Of a stretch of 22,408 bases of DNA, positions 1 through 7,605 are shown piece after piece. Below the pieces are notes generated by a model. The model was given only the letters and a program-made list of their open reading frames with translations. It had not been told where the DNA came from and searched no databases. Within the stretch, counting starts at the first letter, position 1; the number at the start of each line of letters is the position of its first letter. Both the position numbers and the translations under genes were made by a program. The stretch comes from Pelargonium nanum (lineage: Eukaryota; Streptophyta; Magnoliopsida; Geraniales; Geraniaceae): positions 1-22,408 of the forward strand of contig JAYMTF010001586.1 in NCBI GenBank assembly GCA_036897485.1, in the 5' to 3' direction.

Positions 1-33
1 TTCTCTTGAGATCCAGAATTAAGGGTCTTATCA
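1..33 (+). repeat. 3' end of the left (5') LTR
   Basis: These 33 bases are identical to the last 33 bases of the right LTR (4961-4993) and end in TATCA, the inverted match of the TGATA that opens the right LTR. The primer binding site follows after one base. The rest of this LTR lies left of the window. Confidence 0.95.
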
Positions 34-34
34 G

Positions 35-46
35 TGGTATCAGAGC
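35..46 (+). other. Primer binding site (initiator tRNA-Met)
   Basis: TGGTATCAGAGC is the standard complement of the plant initiator tRNA-Met 3' end, used to prime minus-strand synthesis. It lies one base after the LTR end. The match to the tRNA appears limited to about 12 bases. Confidence 0.93.
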
Positions 47-60
47 TTCGATTCTCGGCC

Positions 61-3000
61 ATGGCAGACACTCCAGCTGCTCGGTTACAAAAGGATTTGC
101 AAGCTACTCAGAAGGATGTAGGAGCTATTCAGGAGGACTTGAAAGGAGTTCATCTCAAGCTTGAGACAATGGCTCAGGACAACAAGGAAATCAAGACCAT
201 GTTGGCAACCTTGGTTTCACAGTCATCAACTTCATCAGGTAAGCAACCCATTGACCCTTCTCTTTCTACTCTGCGAATCCAGGCACCAGAAAGAGGTTCT
301 GGTAGTTCATTGTTAGGTGCTCCTCCTGAAGGGATTCATCGTTCTCATAGAAGAGATGGACCTCGTTTTGATGGAATTGATTTCCTGGGTTGGAAAATGC
401 AATTTGACCAATATTGTGACAGAGAGGGGATTTTAGAGCCTGATAAGGTCGGAGAGGCAATGTGTTGCCTAGAAGGGAAGGCTCTCAAGTTCCACCAGCA
501 TCTCACCAAAATGGTTAGACTCAGTGGAGCAGCTGAGATTTCTTGGCCAACCTACATGTTGGAATTCAGAAGGAGGTTTGTGGAGTCTGAGTTTGATGAC
601 CCACTTTCTGAGCTGGTTAATTTGAAACAATCAGCAACTGTGGAGGAATTTTATGATGCATTTGAGAGTATTACCACTTACCTAGACCTATCTCCTGAAA
701 ATCTCTTAAGTATATTTCTCAGTAATCTAAAACCTGAGATTGGGAAGGCAGTTAGGCTTTTTGCTCCCACCAGTCTGAATCAAGCCCTCACACTGGCTAA
801 GCAGTTGGAAAGTATGATGTTCCCAACAAAAAAATCCCCAATTCCCTACAAATCACCTTTTTCCACCTTTTTAAATCACAACCCCACTCCATATTCTTTA
901 AAAGGAGGCACCACCAGTTCCCAAAATCCAGCACCCAAACCTCCTACCATAACTCCAAGACCATCCAACTTCTCTAACACCAACATTAGACCAACACAGT
1001 CCCAAAACAACTACTCCAGACCCATAAACCCAAATCCCGAACCAGTCCAAGATGAGTTGAGGAAAAAAGGGCTCTGTACATGGTGTGGAGCAAGATGGTC
1101 CAGAGAGCATAAGTGCATGAGAGCTCAGATGTATAAGATTATTATGGAAGGAGATGGGAATATTGATGTGAACATGGAGCATGAAGATAGTCCCACACAG
1201 GTAGAGAATGACCAATTTGCTGATGGAGATGGAGAAAACCCAGATTCACCACCTACAATTTCCTTGCATGCAATTTTGGGAATGGATGGTTACCAAACAA
1301 TGAGAGTGGAAGGCAAGGTTAAAAATCAGAAGGTGATAATCTTGATAGACTCAGGTAGCACTCACAATTTCTTGAGTGCATCTATGGCAAAGAGACTAAG
1401 ATGTGGAGTGCAAGGGCAAAAGGAACATATGGTGACAGTGGCCAATGGAGAGAAGATTAATACACAAGGAACTTGCAGAAACTTGAACTGGTCCACTCAA
1501 GGAGTAGAATTGAGCACTAATTTTTGGATAATACCACTTCATGGTTGTGATATTGTGCTGGGAGTGCAGTGGTTAGTAACTCTTGGCCCTGTAACCTGGG
1601 ATTTCCGAGCCTTGACTATGCAGTTTGTCAAAAATGGAGTCCAGGTGGAATTGAAAGGACTGCAGACTGGAGCAGTGAATCTAATTAGTGATAAGGAGGC
1701 TGCAAAGCTTCAGACACTAGATGGGAACAAAGGAGGAACCATGTGTGCAGTCATGATCAGGAACAAAGGAGAATTCATAGAAGAAAGTAAACAGAGTAAA
1801 CAAGTTCCTGCAGCAATTCAGGTGCTCTTGCAAGAGTATGCTCATTTATTTGCTACACCTAGTGGGTTGCCTCCTAAACGGGATTGTGACCATACCATCC
1901 CACTCAAAGAAGGAGAACCAGCAGTTCGAATCAGGTCGTATAGATATCCCACCATCCAGAAGAATGAGATCGAGAAAATGGTTGCTGAAATGCTTGAAAC
2001 GGGTATTATTCGACCTAGCAACAGCTCGTTTGCATTCCCTGTAATCCTTGTTAAAAAAAAAGATGGCACCTGGAGAATGTGCATCGATTATAGGCAACTC
2101 AACAGGATTACAATCAAGGATCGATTCCCCATTCCATTGGTAGAAGAGCTTTTGGATGAGTTGGTGGAAGCTAAGTGTTTTTCGAAATTGGACCTACGAG
2201 CAGGTTACCATCAGATTCGAATGAAGGACAGTGACATACACAAAACAGCGTTTAAGACACACTCGGGTCACTACGAATTTATGGTGATGCCGTTCGGGTT
2301 GTCTAATGCCCCATCCACGTTTCAAGCTCTAATGAACGAGATATTTAGGCCACTGTTGAGGAAGTATGTGCTGGTGTTTTTCGACGATATCTTGGTTTAT
2401 TCAAGAAATGTAATGGAACATGCTCAACACTTGAGGTTAGTGTTTCAGATTCTGCAGGACAACCAATTGGTATTAAAGCAGAGCAAGTGTGAGTTTGCTG
2501 CTTCTCGGGTGGAATATTTGGGCCATTTAATTTGCAATGGAGAAGTAGCTATGGATCCTAGGAAGGTCGAAGCTGTGATGAAGTGGACAAGTCCCAAGTC
2601 AGTCAAGCAACTGAGAGGGTTTCTTGGATTAACAGGATACTACAGGAGGTTCGTGCAAAATTATGGCGCTATAGCTCAACCACTTACCCAACTACTGAAG
2701 AAGGAAGGATTCAGTTGGGGAGAAGAAGCTGAAAGAGCTTTTCAAAGCCTAAAAACTGCAGTAACCACAGCCCCTGTTTTAGCCCTCCCAAATTTTAAAG
2801 AAATTTTTGTGGTCGAAGCAGATGCTTCAGGCATCGGGGTAGGAGCAGTGTTATCCCAAAACAAAAGACCACTGGCATTCTTCAGTAAAGCCTTGTCTCC
2901 TAAGCATCAAGTCCTGTCTGTATATGACAAGGAGATGCTAGCAATTCTTCTTGCAGTGAAGAAATGGAATGCCTATCTTATGGGCAGACACTTCGTTATC

Positions 3001-4626
3001 AAAACCGACCATCAGAGTTTAAAATTTCTGCTGGAACAACACACCATTACTCCTGCACAACAGAAATGGGTTTTGAAGATGATGGGGTACGATTATGAGA
3101 TTCAATACAGAAAAGGAAGCACCAATGTGGTTGCAGACGCACTCTCCAGAAACCCAATGACCCTATCTACCCTAAATTTATCTTCCATCCATAGTGACTT
3201 GCTGGTCAGGATTGAGCAATCTTGGGAAGCTGATCCCAAACTGAACAAGGTAGTCCAAGCTTTGAAAAATGGTCAATCGAAGAACCATACCAGGAAATAT
3301 GAATGGGTTAATAACCAACTCAGGAGGAAGGGAAGGTTAGTGGTAGGTGATTATGGTGATTTAAGACAAGAGCTGCTCAAGCACTTCCACAATAGCCCCA
3401 TGGGAGGACATTCAGGAACACAGGCTACTTATAAAAGAATGGGTACTTTCTTCCAATGGAAGGGAATGAAGAAGGCAGTGAAGCAATGGGTCAAAGAGTG
3501 TGTCACTTGTCAACAAAACAAGTATGAAACTGCAGCTTCTCCAGGGCTCTTACAACCACTTCCAATCCCAACAAGAGTTTGGTCTGATATTTCTATGGAC
3601 TTCATCGAAGGGCTGCCCAAATCACAGGGTAAAGATGTTATTCTGGTGGTAGTCGACAGGCTGAGCAAATACTCACACTTCATTGGGTTAACACACCCAT
3701 TTTCAGCCTTAACAGTGGCACAATGCTTCATGGATCAGGTATTTAAGTTGCATGGTATGCCCAACTCAATCGTTTCTGACAGAGATAGGGTCTTTACCAG
3801 CAATTTTTGGGAAGCTCTGTGCAAGATGCAAGGCATTCAGCTGAATCTATCAACTGCTTACCATCCTCAGAGTGATGGCCAGACCGAGGTGGTAAACAGA
3901 GGGTTAGAGACCTACCTTAGATGTATGGCTGGTGAACAACCAAGGGACTGGTTTAAGTGGTTACCTCTAGCCGAGTGGTGGTACAATACGACCTTCCACA
4001 CTTCAACTCAGACTACTCCATATGAGTTGTTGTATGGACAGTCTCCTCCATCTCATATCCCATACATTTCGGGTTCAGCTAGTGTGGATGCTGTTGATAG
4101 AAGCCTTAAGGCTAGGGAGGATGCTATTAATCTGTTGAAGTTTCATCTCACTCGATCTCAGGTGAGGATGAAAAATCAGGCAGATAAGCATAGGAGTGAT
4201 AGAAGCTTCGAAGTGGGTGATTGGGTACTACTCAAGCTGCAACCTTACAAACAATCCTCTGTGGTGAGAAGAAGAAATGAAAAACTGGCTGCTAAGTATT
4301 ATGGTCCTTACATGATTCTGAAAAAAATTGGCAATGTTGCCTACAAGCTTCAACTTCCAGCAGGCTCAAGGGTACATCCTACATTCCATGTGTCTCAGTT
4401 AAAAAAATTTCATGGTCAGCCTATGGGACAGCAGCAACTACCAGATTTGGATGATGATGGGAATTTTAAGAGAGAACCAGTGGCTATTCTTGACAGAATG
4501 ATGGTGAAGAGGGGTAACCAAGCAGCAACTAAGGTACTGGTGCAATGGTCAAATAGTTTCCCTGAAGATGCTACATGGGAATTTCTGTTTGATCTCCAGA
4601 AACAATGGCCTGCATTCCATCCTTGA
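61..4626 (+). CDS. Gag-Pol polyprotein of a chromodomain Ty3/Gypsy retrotransposon
   Basis: A single 1521-aa frame starts at the first ATG after the primer site (position 61); the open frame extends nine codons further upstream without another ATG. In order: coiled-coil-like N-terminus (aa 5-55), Gag capsid region (about 100-255), zinc knuckle C339, C342, H350, C352, aspartic protease DSGST at D430, reverse transcriptase with FFDDILVYS (D775, D776), RNase H (D921, E958, D983), integrase zinc finger (H1110, H1117, C1147, C1150), integrase core D1180, D1240, E1276 (the DD35E spacing), GPY motif (1415-1417), and a C-terminal chromodomain (about 1471-1519). All catalytic residues I looked for are present and there is no stop or frameshift. 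Gag and Pol share one frame, as is usual in this group. The chromodomain is thought to guide integration towards particular chromatin marks. Confidence 0.96.
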   Translation: MADTPAARLQKDLQATQKDVGAIQEDLKGVHLKLETMAQDNKEIKTMLATLVSQSSTSSGKQPIDPSLSTLRIQAPERGSGSSLLGAPPEGIHRSHRRDGPRFDGIDFLGWKMQFDQYCDREGILEPDKVGEAMCCLEGKALKFHQHLTKMVRLSGAAEISWPTYMLEFRRRFVESEFDDPLSELVNLKQSATVEEFYDAFESITTYLDLSPENLLSIFLSNLKPEIGKAVRLFAPTSLNQALTLAKQLESMMFPTKKSPIPYKSPFSTFLNHNPTPYSLKGGTTSSQNPAPKPPTITPRPSNFSNTNIRPTQSQNNYSRPINPNPEPVQDELRKKGLCTWCGARWSREHKCMRAQMYKIIMEGDGNIDVNMEHEDSPTQVENDQFADGDGENPDSPPTISLHAILGMDGYQTMRVEGKVKNQKVIILIDSGSTHNFLSASMAKRLRCGVQGQKEHMVTVANGEKINTQGTCRNLNWSTQGVELSTNFWIIPLHGCDIVLGVQWLVTLGPVTWDFRALTMQFVKNGVQVELKGLQTGAVNLISDKEAAKLQTLDGNKGGTMCAVMIRNKGEFIEESKQSKQVPAAIQVLLQEYAHLFATPSGLPPKRDCDHTIPLKEGEPAVRIRSYRYPTIQKNEIEKMVAEMLETGIIRPSNSSFAFPVILVKKKDGTWRMCIDYRQLNRITIKDRFPIPLVEELLDELVEAKCFSKLDLRAGYHQIRMKDSDIHKTAFKTHSGHYEFMVMPFGLSNAPSTFQALMNEIFRPLLRKYVLVFFDDILVYSRNVMEHAQHLRLVFQILQDNQLVLKQSKCEFAASRVEYLGHLICNGEVAMDPRKVEAVMKWTSPKSVKQLRGFLGLTGYYRRFVQNYGAIAQPLTQLLKKEGFSWGEEAERAFQSLKTAVTTAPVLALPNFKEIFVVEADASGIGVGAVLSQNKRPLAFFSKALSPKHQVLSVYDKEMLAILLAVKKWNAYLMGRHFVIKTDHQSLKFLLEQHTITPAQQKWVLKMMGYDYEIQYRKGSTNVVADALSRNPMTLSTLNLSSIHSDLLVRIEQSWEADPKLNKVVQALKNGQSKNHTRKYEWVNNQLRRKGRLVVGDYGDLRQELLKHFHNSPMGGHSGTQATYKRMGTFFQWKGMKKAVKQWVKECVTCQQNKYETAASPGLLQPLPIPTRVWSDISMDFIEGLPKSQGKDVILVVVDRLSKYSHFIGLTHPFSALTVAQCFMDQVFKLHGMPNSIVSDRDRVFTSNFWEALCKMQGIQLNLSTAYHPQSDGQTEVVNRGLETYLRCMAGEQPRDWFKWLPLAEWWYNTTFHTSTQTTPYELLYGQSPPSHIPYISGSASVDAVDRSLKAREDAINLLKFHLTRSQVRMKNQADKHRSDRSFEVGDWVLLKLQPYKQSSVVRRRNEKLAAKYYGPYMILKKIGNVAYKLQLPAGSRVHPTFHVSQLKKFHGQPMGQQQLPDLDDDGNFKREPVAILDRMMVKRGNQAATKVLVQWSNSFPEDATWEFLFDLQKQWPAFHP

Positions 4627-4640
4627 GGACAAGGATGCTT

Positions 4641-4651
4641 GAGGAGGAGGG
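4641..4651 (+). other. Polypurine tract
   Basis: GAGGAGGAGGG, eleven purines just after the Gag-Pol stop and three bases before the right LTR, is placed where the plus-strand primer of LTR retrotransposons is expected. Confidence 0.85.
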
Positions 4652-4654
4652 TAT

Positions 4655-4993
4655 TGATATGACCCATATCAGTTGCTGTGTCGTTTTTACTATTCTATTG
4701 TCGTTCTTTTTACTAGTTTAGTTAAACGTTGCGTTTCGTTTGTTAGCAATAGGCTGCTGAGTCAGCATCTGGTTGTTGGTTTTTGCTTTTCCAAGAATGG
4801 TACCCTGCGCTTGTGCAGAGGGAATATAGAGGAAATAGTGGGGAATGTAATGATTATCCAATTATCATCAATCATATGAAATTCCTTCTCTCTCTCTAAA
4901 TTCTCTCTACAATTCTCTCTTATTTCTCTCTTCTTCCTCTCCTCTGTTCTATTATAATTCTTCTCTTGAGATCCAGAATTAAGGGTCTTATCA
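4655..4993 (+). repeat. Right (3') LTR, complete, 339 bp
   Basis: It starts TGATATGACC and ends GTCTTATCA, giving TG...CA ends inside a 5-bp terminal inverted repeat TGATA/TATCA. The first 17 bases form a hairpin (TGATATG, ACC, CATATCA). A 13-bp palindrome containing the bZIP core TGAGTCA lies at 4755-4767. A CT-rich stretch runs over 4884-4950, followed by a weak TATA-like TATTATAAT near 4950. I could not place the R boundaries. ACR coding sequence begins at the very next base (4994), so transcription from this LTR would run into the gene in sense orientation. Confidence 0.93.
4755..4767. promoter_or_regulatory. Palindromic bZIP (GCN4/AP-1 type) site in the LTR
   Basis: TGCTGAGTCAGCA is a perfect 13-bp palindrome around TGAGTCA, the core bound by GCN4-type bZIP factors. 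It lies about 100 bp into the LTR, where U3 promoter elements would be. Binding is inferred from the motif only. Confidence 0.45.
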
Positions 4994-6732
4994 CCTTCAT
5001 GCTCTTCAGCTTCTGGGATTTCCTTTTACCGATCAGAATCTCAGCCGCCAAAACCTCCAGATGTGTTCTTGTTGAAGTTGTCTTGTTATGATCGAAAAGG
5101 GCTTTTACATGGTAATGCTCAATTACTTGTCTTTGATTCATTTCTTGTTACTGTCTATTTACTGTTTTTTTTTTTCATCTTTGTTGGGTTTTGATTGGTA
5201 CAATTAGGAATTAATTTTTATCTGTTTTCTTCTTGAGAGTGATGATAGTTTCCTTTCATTTTTTGTGGCCTTTAGAGTTGAAAATTTGGATAATAGAATG
5301 TTGTGATAACTGTTATAGTTATTGATTTGGGGATTTTTGTTGTTGTTATTTTGGCAGATGTGACGGCAGTTCTTTGCGAGCTCGAGCTTAGCATCAAAAG
5401 AGTGAAAGTGTCCACCACCCCGGATGGGAAAGTGATGGACTTGTTCTTCATCACAGACACCAGGTTTACATTCTTCGCACATTCTCCATATTGTAATTTA
5501 CGAGTTTCTTTGAATTATGCAAGTTCCAATTTATTGTAGAGTGATTTGCGTCTGATTAGATAAGTTTGATATGTATCTCATTAGAAAAGAATGAATTTGC
5601 GTCTTGTTGTGTTCGTAATGTTACAATGATGTGAAGGTTTCGGTGAAAGTTTACCCCTTTTTTTGTTCCAATATTACGTTACCTTACAGTTTTGTGTCTT
5701 GATCAGGGAACTTTTGCACACGAGAAAGAGACAGGAGGACACGCTCGACCATATAAAAGCTGTTGTTAATGATGCCATGATAAGCTGTGACGTAGAAATG
5801 GTTGGTCCTGAAATTACTGCGTGTTTGCAGATATCGTCATTTCTTCCATCTGTGATCACTGAAGATGTGTTGCCGGAAGATATGTCTGGTGAATGCCCGA
5901 GAAGCTCACTCACCTCCAAGAGTGTTTCCATCACAATTGACAACTCATTGAGTCCCGCTCATACACTTGTCCAAATCATTTGCCAAGATCACAAAGGTCT
6001 TCTTTATGACATAATAAGAACTCTAAAGGACTACAATATTCAGGTAAATAAGTTAGTGAATCGTGTCTCAATAACAAAAGGTTTCTTGGAAAATCTGATG
6101 GGTTTCATATCTCATATTGATACCTAATATGTCATGTTAGCAGATTTCTTATGGACGTTTCTCTACGAAACAGAGAAGAAATTGTGAGATTGATTTGTTC
6201 ATTGTGCAAGCTGATGGGAAGAAAATAGTTGACCCTAACAAGCAGTGTGCACTGTCATCGCGCTTGTGGATGGAATTAATTCGGCCTCTTAGAGTGGCTG
6301 TCACGAGTCAAGGCCCTGATACTGTATTGCTAGTGGCGAACCCCGTGGAGTTATCTGGCAAGGGCCGGCCTCTTGTTTTTCATGATATTACCCTTGCCCT
6401 CAAGATTCTTGACAGTTGTATCTTCTCGGTACTCACTGCTTTCTTTACTACAACAGCTCAAAATTTTGATTATGCATAAAGCAATATCTGATTGTAGTCC
6501 TTGACATTGGAGTTCGGCAACTCAATCAAAAGAATTGCGTTTCAGGCTATCTTTCTTGAAATGGCATTAATAGACGTTCTGATTGCGTTTTCAGGCTGGA
6601 ATTGCGAGGCACGTGATTGGAGATCGGGAATGGGAAGTCTATAGAGTTCGACTTGACGAAGGGGATGGCTTGTCAGTTCCTGGCTACAAGATTGAGGAAA
6701 AAGTTTGGAAAATGCTGATGGGTTGGGAGTGA
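4994..6732 (+). CDS. ACR9/ACR10: ACT-domain repeat protein (ACR9/ACR10 type), 3' part, coding exon interrupted by the retrotransposon
   Basis: Five coding segments, 4994-5111, 5358-5463, 5707-6043, 6144-6428 and 6595-6732 (TGA stop), join through GT-AG introns with consistent phases into 984 nt, 327 aa. The frame opens PSCSSASGISFYRSE, typical of the linker after ACT domain 1 in this family. ACT2 follows (PPDVFLLKLSCYDRKGLLHD to DLFFITDTR), then ACT3 (HTLVQIICQDHKGLLYDIIR to LFIVQADGKK) and ACT4 (LRVAVTSQGPDT to EWEVYRVRLDEG), ending LMGWE. Family members are about 410 aa, so roughly 85 N-terminal residues with ACT1 are missing; they should lie left of the retrotransposon. ACR proteins are uridylyltransferase-like ACT-repeat proteins without the enzyme domain, presumed amino-acid sensors or regulators. 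Choosing between ACR9 and ACR10 needs a tree. This allele is probably disrupted unless the element is bypassed or an LTR-driven truncated product is made. Confidence 0.92.
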
Positions 6733-7605
6733 CAATGACTCTGGACTCTGTGTATATAAGTCTGATGTAAATTGTGGAGTATTTGTTGTTAAAAGGCTAA
6801 CGTGTTCCACATCTTCATTTTCATGGAGCTAACTTTAGCTGAAAAAGAAGTTGGCAGCATAGAGATAAGAGATCAGAAACCTCGTTACACTGTATAGTCA
6901 AGTATCATAGCGGTGTAAAGTGGGGCTGTTTATAAATCTGTTCCAGCTATACTTGGCATATCTAAAGCATCTGGTCACAATGCGCTCTTTTAGTTGGAAA
7001 TGGGATCAAATCGCAGCTCAACAATGTTTCTTGTATGCATAATCTGTATTTAGAAGATGTAGGTCACGCTAGAATGTTGCGAATCATACTACCGGGTAAT
7101 ACCAATTTGTACAGGGCATCCCCATGTGGAGCTATACGTCTTTGTAGCATACCAGTAACCTTTCGGCTATTAATGAAGTCATTTTATTGAACTAATTTGT
7201 GTATGCTTAATGTCTATATTTGTCTGTCAGATTTTCTTTAGTACTTGGATATCCTGACATGTATATAACTATTGTATTGTCAGTTTCCAGTGGAAGGTAT
7301 TTGTCGCAGGATATTTATGGCAATCAAGAAACTCGTGTTCGAGTCCCAAATCTGAACTGAACCCTTCGTCAATGCTCGATGAAAGCTTAGTTTGGAAGTT
7401 TATGCAGAGCAGAACCCGGAAGAAAAAAGGTTTATCTGACTCCAACTAAATATCTCGTTATCAGTAGAGCAATTGGTATTTTCTTGATTTTTTTGTGTCT
7501 ATTGTCTTCATAGTAAAAGGCCAGGAACCAGCAAGATTTAAGGTACATATGATGAAAATAATGTTACAACGAATTCTATATCTTATTTGTCGCGAATCTT
7601 GCTTT
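6733..7605. other. Convergent intergenic stretch with the two 3' UTRs
   Basis: This lies between the stop codons of the ACR gene (plus strand) and the HGSNAT-like gene (minus strand). It is moderately AT-rich, without a supportable open frame or RNA gene. The left part should hold the ACR 3' UTR and the right end that of the minus-strand gene. I see no strong AATAAA signal that fixes either poly(A) site. Confidence 0.6.

Larger units (their letters stand above)
1..4993 (+). mobile_element. Ty3/Gypsy LTR retrotransposon, chromovirus (Reina-like), left end cut by the window
   Basis: Seen: the last 33 bases of the left LTR (1-33), a primer binding site matching initiator tRNA-Met (35-46), one uninterrupted Gag-Pol frame (61-4626), a polypurine tract (4641-4651) and a complete right LTR (4655-4993). 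The 33 visible left-LTR bases are identical to 4961-4993. Domain order Gag, protease, RT, RNase H, integrase, chromodomain is that of plant chromoviruses. The short LTR (339 bp) and the integrase C-terminus suggest the Reina clade; this is inference, and CRM or Tekay need a tree to exclude. An open frame plus identical LTR ends point to a recent and possibly still autonomous element. The right flank (4994 on) reads as ACR coding sequence, so the element lies inside a gene. A target-site duplication cannot be checked because the left flank is off-window. Confidence 0.95.

Noticed and set aside
898..1215. 105-codon minus-strand frame inside the retrotransposon
   Set aside because: It is antisense to the Gag linker and zinc knuckle; low-complexity Pro/Asn coding on the plus strand explains it.
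7330..7352. GTTCGAGTCCC resembling a tRNA T-loop (box B)
   Set aside because: No box A, acceptor stem or anticodon arm can be built upstream, and it lies in the 3' flank of the ACR gene.
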